DNA of 64,000 bases, taken from the NCBI RefSeq assembly GCF_039539965.1, contig NZ_BAABED010000001.1, positions 4,836,001-4,900,000 on the forward strand, given 5' to 3'. Positions 42,084 to 50,524 of this stretch are shown here, piece after piece; positions within the stretch are counted from its first letter, which is position 1, and every line of letters begins with the position of its first letter. The DNA comes from Arthrobacter methylotrophus (GTDB lineage Bacteria; Actinomycetota; Actinomycetes; Actinomycetales; Micrococcaceae). The position numbers and the translations under genes were made by a program. The notes under the pieces are model-generated. The model saw only the letters and a list, made by a program, of their open reading frames with translations. It searched no databases and had not been told where the DNA came from.

Positions 42084-43148
42084 TTACTTGGCCTCTCCTG
42101 CGATGCTGCCGGCTCCGGCGATGGCGGGCTCGTGCGGTTCGACGGCGGCGGGAGCGTGCGGTTCGACGGCGGCGGCCGCATTGCCGGGTTCGCCGATGCG
42201 GACCAGCGCGTCCGTGACGAGGTTCCAGAACTTCTCGTGGTCGAGGTCGACCGCGACGGAAGTGTTGCAGTCAGCGGGTGCGGGGGCGCGGAAATCGGCC
42301 ACGGTCATGCCGAGGGTGAGCTTGCCCTGCAGTTCGATGTCGACGGGTACCTTGCGGGTGCTCACGACGCTCGGATCGATCACGTAGGCCACGGCGCAGG
42401 GATCGTGGACCGGTGGATAGTCGAAACCTTGGGCGTCCTTGTAGGTCTTGGTGAAGAACTCCATCAGTTCCATCACGAATTTGGCAGGCTTGGTGCCCAC
42501 GGCAGCGATCTTCTCGACAACCTCCGGAGTGGCCAGCGCCTGGTGCGTGAGGTCCAGGCCGACCATGACCACGGGCCATTTTTCGTTGAACACGATGTGG
42601 GCGGCTTCGGGGTCGATGATGATGTTGAATTCGGCCACCGCGCTCCAATTTCCTACATGGTAGCCGCCGCCCATGAGGACCACTTCCTTGACGCGTTCAA
42701 CGATGCGCGGTTCCTTGCGGGCCGCCATGGCGATGTTCGTGAGTCCCGCGGTGGGGACCAGGGTCACGGTGCCCGGTTCGTGCGCCATGATCGTCTCAAT
42801 GATGAGGTCGACGGCGTGGCGCGGGTCGAGCTCGATCGTGGACTGGGGCTGTTCGGGGCCGTCCATGCCGGTTTCGCCGTGGATGTCCGGCGCAGTTTCG
42901 ATGGACCGGACCAGGGGACGGTCGCAGCCGGCGGCAAAGGGAACGCCTGTGATGCCGGCGATGGTGCCTACCGACAGGGCGTTGCGGGTGACCTTTTCGA
43001 GGGTCTGGTTGCCAACCACCGTAGTGACGGCCAGCAGCTCGATGTCCGGGTTGCCGTGAGCCAACAGCAGGGCTACGGCATCGTCATGGCCGGGATCGCA
43101 ATCCAGGATGATCTTCTTGCGTTCACGGGTCATGGTGTTGGGGTCCAT
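42084..43148 (-). CDS. Inosine/uridine-preferring nucleoside hydrolase
   Basis: A 354-residue enzyme that splits ribonucleosides to base and ribose. The N-terminal Ca2+/active-site motif KIILDCDPGHDDAVALLLA is complete, and GGGYHVGNWSAVAEFNIIIDPEAA matches the central family motif. The last 25 residues contain a short internal repeat (AVEPH). ATG 43148 is preferred, as GTGGAG lies just in front; upstream ATG 43154 and GTG 43160 are alternatives. It is first in the operon and divergent from the LacI regulator, with two operators between. Confidence 0.9.
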   Translation of the reverse strand: MDPNTMTRERKKIILDCDPGHDDAVALLLAHGNPDIELLAVTTVVGNQTLEKVTRNALSVGTIAGITGVPFAAGCDRPLVRSIETAPDIHGETGMDGPEQPQSTIELDPRHAVDLIIETIMAHEPGTVTLVPTAGLTNIAMAARKEPRIVERVKEVVLMGGGYHVGNWSAVAEFNIIIDPEAAHIVFNEKWPVVMVGLDLTHQALATPEVVEKIAAVGTKPAKFVMELMEFFTKTYKDAQGFDYPPVHDPCAVAYVIDPSVVSTRKVPVDIELQGKLTLGMTVADFRAPAPADCNTSVAVDLDHEKFWNLVTDALVRIGEPGNAAAAVEPHAPAAVEPHEPAIAGAGSIAGEAK

Positions 43149-43230
43149 GTTCATCTCCACGTCATTGGGGCCTGCGCAGGCAGGGCGCTAAAGCATTCAG
43201 AGAAATTCTGGCACTGGTGCAGGGGTTACG

Positions 43231-43265
43231 TCAAGCGCTTAACGTTCGTGGTGTCAAGCGCTTGA
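43231..43265. promoter_or_regulatory. Two LacI-type operators
   Basis: TCAAGCGCTTAA at 43231-43242 and TCAAGCGCTTGA at 43254-43265, centres 23 bases apart (about two helical turns). Both match the AAGCGCTT core of LacI/PurR-type operators. They lie between the nucleoside-hydrolase operon and the divergent LacI gene and should repress the operon and probably the regulator itself. Confidence 0.85.
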
Positions 43266-43311
43266 TGCCTTGCCGCGGGGGAAAGGTCCGATTCACCGCT
43301 ACGATCGATGT

Positions 43312-44370
43312 ATGGAATCCGCCAATCGAGTTCACCAAGCCCCAAACCGGGTTCAACGCGTCACCGCGGCGATGGTGGCCTCGCTGGCAGGGGTTTCCAC
43401 GGCGACGGTTTCCCTGGTCGCCAACGGCAAAACCCAAGGCAGGGTCTCCGAAGACAACATTTCGCGCGTCCGCAAGGCCATTGCCGAGCTTGGCTACGTG
43501 GTAGATGGAATCGGCAGTTCCCTGGCCAAAGGCGTGAGCTCGATTGTGATCCTCGTGGCGCCGGATATCTCCAACCCGTTTTTCGCCAAGGTCATCGCCG
43601 GGGTCCGGGAATCGCTCGGCTCCGATTACCAGCTGCTGCTCTCCGTGACCGACGCCGGTGAGTTCCCCCGCGCTGACGATGTCCGGAGGCTCTTGGCCCT
43701 CCGCCCTGCCGGCCTCTTGGTGGATGCACCCAGCGCAGCCTTCCTGGAGGAGCTTTCCGTTGCCGGGCCGCTGGTCCTTCTCGATGCCCCGGGCCTCGAG
43801 TCCTACGCCCCGTCCGTCAATCTCGATGTCGCGCACGGTGCCCGTGAATTGGCAGCACATCTTGCCGACTCGGGGCACAAGCGGGTTGCCTACATGGACA
43901 GCGTGACCGGAACGGCAACGTTCGAGGTGCGCCGGGCGGCGTTCTTGGACGAGGCCCACGCGCGCGGGATTTCCGTGGCCGACGCGCACATCATCAGTAC
44001 CACCATCGACGTCGGCGCTGCCGCGGCCGCCTTTGCCGCCGCCTGGCCGGACTGGCAACGCGCCGGGGTCACCGCCGTCGTCTGCGGGACCGATACCCAC
44101 GCCTACGGTGTGCTGCAGGAAGCCCGTGTGGCCGGCGTCCGGATTCCGGAGGAACTGGCAGTAGCCGGCTTCGACGACCTGCCATATTCGGCCACGAGCA
44201 ACCCGAGCCTGACCAGTGTGCATTTGCCGGCCACTCCACTCGGACTCAAAGCGGGCAAGCAACTGCGCGGGCTCATGGAAGGCCGCGAGTTGGAGCAGCC
44301 GCAATTGACGCTGGAGAGCTCGTTGGTGGTGCGGGGCTCCACTGGGGTAGGGAGCGGGCTGGTTTGGTGA
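43312..44370 (+). CDS. LacI family transcriptional regulator
   Basis: A 352-residue regulator. The helix-turn-helix and hinge (TAAMVASLAGVSTATVSLVANGKTQGRVSEDNISRVRKAI) cover residues about 12-55; the periplasmic-binding-protein-like ligand domain starts with VSSIVILVAPDISNPFFAKV and contains VAGFDDLPYSATSNPSLTSV. ATG 43312 precedes the HTH by a normal distance. The two upstream operators and the divergent catabolic operon suggest that it responds to a nucleoside or ribose. Confidence 0.92.
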   Translation: MESANRVHQAPNRVQRVTAAMVASLAGVSTATVSLVANGKTQGRVSEDNISRVRKAIAELGYVVDGIGSSLAKGVSSIVILVAPDISNPFFAKVIAGVRESLGSDYQLLLSVTDAGEFPRADDVRRLLALRPAGLLVDAPSAAFLEELSVAGPLVLLDAPGLESYAPSVNLDVAHGARELAAHLADSGHKRVAYMDSVTGTATFEVRRAAFLDEAHARGISVADAHIISTTIDVGAAAAAFAAAWPDWQRAGVTAVVCGTDTHAYGVLQEARVAGVRIPEELAVAGFDDLPYSATSNPSLTSVHLPATPLGLKAGKQLRGLMEGRELEQPQLTLESSLVVRGSTGVGSGLVW

Positions 44371-44424
44371 GGTCCATCGAACTGCCGAGCTAAAAATGTC
44401 AGGGGTCCCTGAAATGCTTTAGTT

Positions 44425-46068
44425 ATGGCCGGAAATCGGGAAATCCAGTGGGCGGGGAAGGCCGTGGCATCCGGCCGTGCGGTTCCGGATGACGTGGTTC
44501 CGGATGACGCGGTTTTGGATGACGCGGTTTTGGATGACGCGGTTTTGGATGACGCGGTTTTGGATGACGCGGTTTTGGATGACGCAGTCCCGTGCCTCCG
44601 TTTGCAGGATCTGATCCATGCCGTGAACTCACTCCGGCCAGGCCTGGCGAACGGCACGGCATCGGCCGGCAGTACCGAACTGACCGACCGCGCCGAATTG
44701 ATCGACCGCGCCGAATTGACCGACCGCGCCGAATTGATCGACCAGCTGCGGGCCCTAGAGGATTTGAAGTCCGCTGTCGCGGGCGCGCAGGCCCGGATCA
44801 CCGTCGCGTTCGATGCCGCCCAGCGCAGCGCGGAGTCAGATCTGGGTGTCCCGGTCGCAGAACAGGGGCGCGGCGTCGGAGCACAAATTGCCTTGGCCCG
44901 GCGGGAATCCCCGGCCCGCGGATCCCGGCTCCTGGGACTCGCGAAAGCCCTGGTGACCGAAATGCCCCGTACCCTGGCCGCACTGGACACCGGGCAGCTG
45001 AACGAGTGGCGCGCCACCCTGCTCGTGAAGGAAACAGCGTGCCTGGCCGCCGAAGACCGCTGCGCCGTGGACGAAGAGCTCGCCGCCGACACGGGGATCT
45101 TTGACGGCGCCGGAGACCGGGCCATCATCGCCGCGGCCCTGACCGCGGCCTACCGGCGGGACCCGCGCTCCGTCACGCAGCGCGCCAGCCACGCCGCCAC
45201 CGAACGGCACGTCAGCCTGCGCCCGGCCCCGGACACCATGACCTACCTGACCGCCCTGCTTCCCGTCGCCCAAGGCGTGGCCGTGCACGCGGCCCTGAGC
45301 CGGCACGCCGACACCCTCCGCCCGGCAGGGGACACTCGCAGCCGCGGCCAGATCATGGCCGACGCCCTCGTCGAACGCACCACCGGCACCCCCGCGGGGA
45401 TTTGCGGCGTCGAAGTCCAGCTCGTCATGACCGACCGCACCCTGTTCCAGGGCGACAGCGAACCCGCCCGTCTGCCCGGCTACGGCATCGTCCCCGCCGG
45501 TTGGGCAAGGACAATGCTCGCCGGGAACCACCAAGCCGGGCAGCACCGGGATCTGAAGGTCTGGCTCCGGCGTCTCTTCACCGCCCCCGGATCCGGGGAG
45601 CTTGTCGGCGTGGATTCCCGGGCACGCTTCTTCCCGGCGGGTTTGCGGCGCTTCATCCAAGCCCGCGACGACACCTGCCGTACCCCGTACTGCGACGCGC
45701 CCATCCGGCATTTCGACCACATCGTCCCCCGGCACGGCGGAGGACCCACCAGCCTGAGCAACGGGGCGGGCTTGTGCGAAGCCTGCAACCACACCAAAGA
45801 ACTCAACGGCTGGGCAGCACGAACCGGCATGGGGAGACGGCATGTCTTCGACATCCGCACCCCCACCGGCCACCGCTACCAATCAACAGCCCCGCCACTT
45901 CCGGGTGCCCATCCGAAAGCCACCGACGAACCCGGCATTGACTTGCCCGGCGCCCAGCTGGCCGGGGCGTCCCAATCCGGAGGCCACCGACGCTGGCTCC
46001 GAGCACAAGCCAAAGCCCTTAAATACGGCCGCGCCATCGAACTCCGCACTAGGCTGAATGCCGCTTAG
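44425..46068 (+). CDS. DUF222/HNH endonuclease family protein with repeat-encoded N-terminus
   Basis: A 547-residue protein of the actinobacterial DUF222-HNH group (13E12-like). The DUF222 region spans about 110-420 and the C-terminal HNH reads [20 protein letters not shown] with [12 protein letters not shown], giving the Cys4 and DH residues. Near the start two low-complexity stretches interrupt the sequence: DDAVL repeated seven times, from a 15-base tandem repeat, and [12 protein letters not shown] repeated four times, from an 18-base repeat. Neither is found in most relatives. Endonuclease function is inferred from motif only. There is no clear Shine-Dalgarno sequence at ATG 44425. Confidence 0.88.
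   Translation: MAGNREIQWAGKAVASGRAVPDDVVPDDAVLDDAVLDDAVLDDAVLDDAVLDDAVPCLRLQDLIHAVNSLRPGLANGTASAGSTELTDRAELIDRAELTDRAELIDQLRALEDLKSAVAGAQARITVAFDAAQRSAESDLGVPVAEQGRGVGAQIALARRESPARGSRLLGLAKALVTEMPRTLAALDTGQLNEWRATLLVKETACLAAEDRCAVDEELAADTGIFDGAGDRAIIAAALTAAYRRDPRSVTQRASHAATERHVSLRPAPDTMTYLTALLPVAQGVAVHAALSRHADTLRPAGDTRSRGQIMADALVERTTGTPAGICGVEVQLVMTDRTLFQGDSEPARLPGYGIVPAGWARTMLAGNHQAGQHRDLKVWLRRLFTAPGSGELVGVDSRARFFPAGLRRFIQARDDTCRTPYCDAPIRHFDHIVPRHGGGPTSLSNGAGLCEACNHTKELNGWAARTGMGRRHVFDIRTPTGHRYQSTAPPLPGAHPKATDEPGIDLPGAQLAGASQSGGHRRWLRAQAKALKYGRAIELRTRLNAA
44481..44585 (+). repeat. 15-bp tandem repeat, seven units
   Basis: Exactly 105 bases of seven 15-base units: two GGTTCCGGATGACG-type units at 44481-44510 followed by five identical GGTTTTGGATGACGC units at 44511-44585. 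The five are base-for-base identical, suggesting recent expansion by slippage. All are in frame with the DUF222/HNH gene and encode DDAVL. Confidence 0.93.
44677..44748 (+). repeat. 18-bp tandem repeat, four units
   Basis: Four 18-base units beginning GAACTGACCGACCGCGCC and alternating ACC/ATC at the third codon, the last one diverged. They encode [12 protein letters not shown] in the DUF222/HNH gene, 90 bases after the 15-base repeat. The helical heptad-free pattern and charge suggest a linker. Confidence 0.85.
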
Positions 46069-46147
46069 GTCTTAGGCCTGGACACCCTAGGATCGCCGCT
46101 GCTATCTGTCCCGCTGCTCGCAGCTGCTAGAACCTAAGAAACGCGCC

Positions 46148-46771
46148 CTAGTGGATGACGGCCAGCAGGACGCCCACCGACATGAACAGCACCCCGAAAG
46201 TGCGGTTGAGGACCTTCTGGCCATGTTCGTTGTGCGTGAATCGTTGGAAGGAACGGGCTGCCAAAGCGAAGAAGAACCACATGACGCAGATGTCGATGAA
46301 GACGATCGTGGTGCTGAGGATCAGGTATTGCGGAATCAAAGGCTGCTCGGGGCGGGTGAACTGCGGCATGAAGGCCAGGAAGAAAACGATCGCCTTGGGG
46401 TTGAGCAGGTTCACCCAAACGCCACGCTGGAACATGGACCAAGCCGGCTCATTCCGCCGCGCCTCGACCTTTTCCTTGTCCAGGTCGGGCCGGTGCAGGA
46501 ACTGCCGGATGCCCATGTAGACCAGATAGGCCGCTCCCGTGTAGCGGATTACGTTGAAGACCACCGGCGAGCTGGAGACCAGAACGCCCACGCCGAGGGC
46601 CACGATCAGGATGTGGACGATCAATGCCGCCTGTTGTCCCAGAACTCCCCAGATGGAGCGGCGGAATCCCGAGGTGAGCGAATTGCTCATGGTGGAGATG
46701 GCGCCAGCGCCGGGAGTGAAACTGATCAGGGTGCCGGCGCCTACCAGGGCCAGCCAAAGTGAAATCTCCAC
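46148..46771 (-). CDS. LysE family amino-acid exporter
   Basis: A 207-residue membrane protein with five or six helices. The LysE/RhtB signature is at the N-terminus (GTLISFTPGAGAISTMSNSLTSGFRRSIWGVLGQQAAL), and VYMGIRQFL plus FVNLLNPKAIVFFLAF-like (WVNLLNPKAIVFFLAF) follow. It likely exports amino acids or derivatives; the substrate is unknown. It is transcribed alone and nothing regulatory is recognised upstream. Confidence 0.9.
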   Translation of the reverse strand: MEISLWLALVGAGTLISFTPGAGAISTMSNSLTSGFRRSIWGVLGQQAALIVHILIVALGVGVLVSSSPVVFNVIRYTGAAYLVYMGIRQFLHRPDLDKEKVEARRNEPAWSMFQRGVWVNLLNPKAIVFFLAFMPQFTRPEQPLIPQYLILSTTIVFIDICVMWFFFALAARSFQRFTHNEHGQKVLNRTFGVLFMSVGVLLAVIH

Positions 46772-46823
46772 CGATCCAGCTTATGCCCGTAGGATGCGGT
46801 GCCCGGATGCGCGGCTGGTGCGG

Positions 46824-47222
46824 CTACCAAAGCGTTTCGACCAGAGGAAACTTATGAAACTCCTGGTCGGCCGTTATGACCACCATGGATTCCACGATTG
46901 CCTGCGCAGCGATCAGCCTGTCGAACGGGTCCCGATGTTCCCAATCGAGGTATCCGGCCGCGAGCGCATGCACGCTTCGGATGGGCAGTTCCTCGTTGCA
47001 CAGTTCGGCGACGTGCCGGGCGTAACCCAGAAGAAGTCCGTCAAGGCCCTGAAGCTTGCCCAATTTGTGTTTATAGCCGAGCTCGTAGGCGCTGGCTGAC
47101 GACGCCAAGAGACGGTTGTCGAATGACTGAATAACGCGCCTCGCCTTGGACGAGAGCTTTCGAGGTTCGGTGAGGGCCCAGATCAGGGCGTGCGTGTCGA
47201 GGAGGTAAGGGGTGCTTCCCAC
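46824..47222 (-). CDS. PIN-domain toxin (VapC-like)
   Basis: A 132-residue PIN nuclease. The acidic residues are in place: Asp in YLLDTHALIWAL, Glu in SSASAYELGYK, Asp in WEHRDPFDRLIAAQA, and Asp in VVITADQEF. It is expected to cleave RNA when freed from its antitoxin. The GTG start overlaps the antitoxin gene by 40 bases, an arrangement usual for such pairs. It is clearly a toxin-antitoxin pair by context. Confidence 0.85.
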   Translation of the reverse strand: MGSTPYLLDTHALIWALTEPRKLSSKARRVIQSFDNRLLASSASAYELGYKHKLGKLQGLDGLLLGYARHVAELCNEELPIRSVHALAAGYLDWEHRDPFDRLIAAQAIVESMVVITADQEFHKFPLVETLW

Positions 47223-47443
47223 AGCGCACGTTCCTCCTCATCCAGGGGCTCAAGAAAATTGTCCGGAAGTTGTCCTTTGACGAATCCGAGGCGGCGTGTG
47301 GTGGGACGCTCGATCATCACCAGCCGGGCAACGGGCGTACCGGCTTTGGCGATAACCACCTCTTCGCCCCGTTCAACCATGTGGAGGAGTTCAGACAGGC
47401 GGGTCTTTGCTTCCTGGACGTTGTATTGTGCCAGGTTGACCAA
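47183..47443 (-). CDS. Phd/YefM-type antitoxin of the PIN toxin
   Basis: An 86-residue antitoxin with the family N-terminus AQYNVQEAKTRLSELLHMVERGEEVVIAKAGTPVARLV and a toxin-binding tail (LPDNFLEPLDEEERALWE). TTG 47443 is chosen because the conserved domain begins there and a perfect palindrome overlaps it. The frame stays open upstream to 47533, but that part overlaps a gene remnant on the same strand and is not conserved. It neutralises the PIN toxin and probably represses the operon. Confidence 0.75.
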   Translation of the reverse strand: MVNLAQYNVQEAKTRLSELLHMVERGEEVVIAKAGTPVARLVMIERPTTRRLGFVKGQLPDNFLEPLDEEERALWEAPLTSSTRTP

Positions 47444-47459
47444 GTCTAGTTGGTCAACC
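47434..47459. promoter_or_regulatory. Putative toxin-antitoxin operator
   Basis: Perfect inverted repeat GGTTGACCAA (47434-47443), six-base spacer, TTGGTCAACC (47450-47459). It overlaps the proposed TTG start of the antitoxin, the typical site for autorepression by Phd/YefM-type antitoxins. Symmetry is exact over ten bases on each side. Confidence 0.7.
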
Positions 47460-47516
47460 TCAGTCTGGTAAGGCTCCGTGGCGCGGTGGACGCCCGCAAC
47501 CCGTAGCCGGGGAAGC

Positions 47517-47791
47517 TCACTCACAATTGCCAAACTTCGAATGTACCCAGTGAGTCATGGTGTCCGGGAGATCATGTCCCGATGCATATTGGTCAAAGTA
47601 GGAGTGCGGCCCGGCGGACATGTAACCGGTTTCGTCGAGGCCAAAAGGGCCGATCATGTGGAGTCCTCGCTCTGCGGCTACCTCTGACAGAAGCTTCGCT
47701 TCCCGATCACCACGAGCCTCGGGCAGAGCTTTCCTTCTTGGACGATAAGCGGACGGGCGAGAAGCTCAAGGTCAAAGCCTGCTTGAAAAAT
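47517..47791 (-). pseudogene. Unidentified gene remnant with a frameshift
   Basis: The 320-base gap between the antitoxin and the sigma-factor gene holds two adjacent protein-like readings on the minus strand in different frames. The first (from 47791) reads IFQAGFDLELLARPLIVQEG and on to KLCPRLVVIG; the second continues after a one-base shift as AKLLSEVAAERGLHMIGPFG, LDETGYMSAGPHSYFDQYAS and THWVHSKFGN, and stops at 47517. Neither is long enough alone to be a normal gene and no start is seen. The family was not recognised. It looks like the decayed 3' end of a former gene. Confidence 0.45.
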
Positions 47792-47854
47792 CATGTTTTG
47801 AGGCTATTCGCGGCCATGAACCGCAGACAGAGGCCACTTTGCCTATGTGGACAA

Positions 47855-49096
47855 CTACCCCAGACTCGCCGCTTTCACCAAGAGGTACTGCCGCTCCTGG
47901 AGGCTCTTGGTCTTCTTTGCTGCGCCAAGGAAGCACTCCCGGGCCCGCATGCGATCCCCGGACATTTCGAGCAAGTGCCCGCGGACGGCGTCGAGCCTGT
48001 GCCAGTCTTTCAGCTCTGCCTCAAGGCCGTCCAGTAGCTCAAGGGCGGCCTGCGGCCCATCCACCATTGCCACGGCAACGGTGCGATTGAGTGTTACGAC
48101 CGGGCTCGGGGCCATGGCCTCGAGAACCGTGTACAACGCCAGGATCTGCGGCCAATCGGTCTGGTCCGCGGTGGTCGCCTCGGCATGGACCGCGGCAATG
48201 GCGGCCTGTAATTGATAAGGCCCGGGATGCCCCACGCCGAGCACTGATGACAGAAGTTCCAAGCCCTCGGCAATCTGCGCCGAGTCCCACAACCTGCGAT
48301 CCTGCTCCGCGAGCGGCACGAGCACCCCGTCCGGCAGGGATCTGGCCCGGCGTCGGGCATCAGTGAGAAGCATCAGAGCAAGCAGTCCGCCCACCTCGTG
48401 TTCGGCCGGGACCAGTCTCCGGAGGAGCCGCGCAAGGCGGATCGCCTCCCGGGTGAGCTCTTCGCGCTGCATGGATGGCCCGGAACTCGCCGCGTAGCCC
48501 TCGTTGAAGATCAGGTACAGGACATGGAGCACGACGCCGAGCCGCGCCTTTCGCTCCCCGGCTTCCGGGAGCTCGAAATGGGCTCCCGCCTTTCTGATGC
48601 TCTGCTTCGCCCTGCTGATCCTCTGCCCCATCGTGGCTTCCGGGACCAGGAACGCACTGGCGATTTCCGCCGTCGTGAGCCCTCCGACCGCCCTTAAAGT
48701 CAGTGCGAGCTGCGAGGGTGCTGAAAGAGCTGGGTGGCAGCACAGGAAAAGGAGGGCGAGGGTATCTTCTGCAAACCCGCCCGTGTCCCTCGTCGAATAA
48801 GGCGCTTCGCTGGGCGGCGGTTCCAACGCTGCCGCCCGCTTTTCGCGCTCTTGCCGGGAACTTTCGCTGCGCCAGTGGTCCACCAAACGGCGAGTGGCGA
48901 CGGTGAGCAGCCACGCCCGGGGGTTGTCCGGAACGCCGGAATCGGGCCATTGCAATGCGGCCTCAAGCAGCGCTTCCTGGACGGCGTCCTCGCATTCGGC
49001 GAATTGGCCGTGCCTGCGCACGAGCACGCCGAGGACCTGCGGCGCGAGGGTGCGCAGCAGGCCCTCGAGCATGGACTCCCGGGAAGGCTTGGCCAA
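47855..49096 (-). CDS. ECF sigma factor, ECF42-type with C-terminal TPR-like domain
   Basis: A 413-residue sigma factor. Region 2 covers about residues 15-75 (FAECEDAVQEALLEAALQWP and PRAWLLTVATRRLVDHWR) and region 4 about 110-165 (LRAVGGLTTAEIASAFLVPEATMGQRISRAKQSIR). The remaining 240 residues form the helical extension characteristic of ECF42. The adjacent YCII/DGPF gene, three bases upstream, is the hallmark partner of this group. There is no anti-sigma factor, so the extension probably controls activity. Confidence 0.9.
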   Translation of the reverse strand: MAKPSRESMLEGLLRTLAPQVLGVLVRRHGQFAECEDAVQEALLEAALQWPDSGVPDNPRAWLLTVATRRLVDHWRSESSRQEREKRAAALEPPPSEAPYSTRDTGGFAEDTLALLFLCCHPALSAPSQLALTLRAVGGLTTAEIASAFLVPEATMGQRISRAKQSIRKAGAHFELPEAGERKARLGVVLHVLYLIFNEGYAASSGPSMQREELTREAIRLARLLRRLVPAEHEVGGLLALMLLTDARRRARSLPDGVLVPLAEQDRRLWDSAQIAEGLELLSSVLGVGHPGPYQLQAAIAAVHAEATTADQTDWPQILALYTVLEAMAPSPVVTLNRTVAVAMVDGPQAALELLDGLEAELKDWHRLDAVRGHLLEMSGDRMRARECFLGAAKKTKSLQERQYLLVKAASLG

Positions 49097-49099
49097 AGG

Positions 49100-49459
49100 C
49101 TAGACCTCCGGCGGCTCGTCCTGGACGCGGCGGAGCTCCACGACAGGCGCGTATTTCACGATGCTGGAGCAGATTTCCACTGCCCGTTCCTCGCTGGCCA
49201 CGTCCACCACCCAGTAGCCGATGAGGGATTCCTTGGCCTCGGCGAAGGGCCCGTCGGTGGTGATGACACCGTTGTCCGTCTGCTTGACGAGTTTGGCGGT
49301 GCCAGGATCGGCCAGGCCCGCGTTGAAGACCATCTCGCCGGAATCGCTGAGATCCTTGTCGATCTGGATCATGAAGCCGATCATTTCCCTGATCCATTCG
49401 GGATCGGCGGTTTCCATCATGCCTTCCGCGGAACCAAACATCATGATCATGTATTTCAT
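49100..49459 (-). CDS. YCII (DGPF) family protein
   Basis: A 119-residue YCII-fold protein with the N-terminal MKYMIMMFGS strand and the namesake DGPFAEAKESLIGYWVVDVAS motif. Its biochemical role is unknown. ATG 49459 has AAGGAG six bases in front; the frame extends 75 bases further without support. It is transcribed with the ECF42 sigma factor, with which this family is regularly paired. Confidence 0.9.
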   Translation of the reverse strand: MKYMIMMFGSAEGMMETADPEWIREMIGFMIQIDKDLSDSGEMVFNAGLADPGTAKLVKQTDNGVITTDGPFAEAKESLIGYWVVDVASEERAVEICSSIVKYAPVVELRRVQDEPPEV

Positions 49460-49569
49460 CTCGAACTCCTTATGTGGGCGCCCCGTGCGGACGCTTTCGT
49501 TCATGGGTCGGAACTGCATGACGCTTTTCGACATGGCTAAGGGAATTTCCCGCGGGTTTTTGGCAGGCG

Positions 49570-50385
49570 CTAGGCCCGCGCGATGACCTCTCCATTCGGA
49601 ATCAGGAAAAAGCCATCATCCGTGGAGCCCCAGCGGTGCCAACCGGCGGCAATCCGGGCCAGATCTGCCTCGTTGGCGAGCCCGTATTCCAGCGCCTGCT
49701 CGGCAAAGGCGGAGTGCAGGACGCGTTCACTCCACACCCGCGATTGCCAGCGGCGCTGCTGGGCGGTCGCGTACAGCCAGTTGCTGCTGGAGGGCGCGAC
49801 GTCGGTAAAGCCCGCCTGCTGCGCCCAGGACACGAGTCGCCGCCCGGCGTCGGGTTCTGCTCCGTTGCGTCGGGCGATCTTTTGGTAGAGCTCCATCCAG
49901 TCGTCGAGCTCGGGGACCTCCGGGTACCAGCTCATGCCGTGGAAATCGGCGTCGCGCACCGCAACGATGGCACCGGGCTTGGCTACGCGCCGCATTTCGC
50001 GCAATGCGGCCACGGGGTCGGTCAGGTGCTGCAGGACCTGGTGCGCATGGACGAGGTCGAAGGTCTCGTCCTCGAAGTCCAGATCGTAGATGTTGCCGGT
50101 CACGAATTCCACGTTTTCCACGCCGCGCCCGGACGCCAGCGACGCAGCCTGGGCCACGATCTCAGGGGACCGGTCCAGCCCGACTGCCTTTGCGGGGGCC
50201 ACCAGCTCCGCGAAGTCGCACGTGATGCTCCCAGGTCCGCATCCGACGTCGAGCACTGATGTTCCGGCGGTGAGATGCGGGATGACGAACGCGGCAGAAT
50301 TCTCGGCCGTCCGGGAGGCGTGGGCGCGTACGACGGATTCGTGATGGCCGTGTGTGTAGACGTCTTCGGGCTTCTGCTCGTTCAT
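49570..50385 (-). CDS. SAM-dependent methyltransferase
   Basis: A 271-residue class I methyltransferase: motif I SVLDVGCGPGSITCDFAEL, acidic loop GLDRSPEIV, motif II TFDLVHAHQVLQHLTDP and the post-II REMRRVAKPGAIVAVRD. The N-terminal 40 residues resemble the UbiE/COQ5-like group with a lid. The methyl acceptor cannot be named. It lies 110 bases downstream of the YCII gene on the same strand, probably with its own promoter, and palindrome C3 lies upstream. Confidence 0.85.
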   Translation of the reverse strand: MNEQKPEDVYTHGHHESVVRAHASRTAENSAAFVIPHLTAGTSVLDVGCGPGSITCDFAELVAPAKAVGLDRSPEIVAQAASLASGRGVENVEFVTGNIYDLDFEDETFDLVHAHQVLQHLTDPVAALREMRRVAKPGAIVAVRDADFHGMSWYPEVPELDDWMELYQKIARRNGAEPDAGRRLVSWAQQAGFTDVAPSSSNWLYATAQQRRWQSRVWSERVLHSAFAEQALEYGLANEADLARIAAGWHRWGSTDDGFFLIPNGEVIARA

Positions 50386-50426
50386 AGGGAAACGCTACCC
50401 CACAGACTCGAAAGCGGGCGGAACTG

Positions 50427-50492
50427 CCCAACTAGCTCGCATTTGTTGTCGCTATGAGGCGTCATAACGGCAACAAATGCGAGCTAGTTGGT
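50427..50492. repeat. Palindromic element C3 (family C)
   Basis: Third copy of family C: arms at 50427-50456 and 50463-50492, 27 of 30 matching, with a six-base spacer. The left arm begins CCCAACTAGCTCGCATTTG, identical to C1 over its first 24 bases. It lies between the start of the methyltransferase and the stop of the aminotransferase, 33 bases from the latter. Confidence 0.88.
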
Positions 50493-50524
50493 GCCCGCGC
50501 CGCCAGGGTTCCTCGGCGTGGGGA

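Noticed and set aside
44481..44585. Possible CRISPR array
   Set aside because: The seven 15-base units are contiguous without spacers and are in frame within a protein gene; this is a tandem repeat.
47444..47533. Longer antitoxin starting at TTG 47533
   Set aside because: The additional 30 residues read through the operator-like palindrome and a gene remnant and are not part of the Phd/YefM domain.
47844..47854. TGTGGACAA near 47844 as a third copy of the nuclease-unit DnaA-box block
   Set aside because: Only the 9-mer is shared; the CCGG, TCGAGG and CCGGTGTTG parts of the block are missing and no palindrome or DUF559 gene is adjacent.
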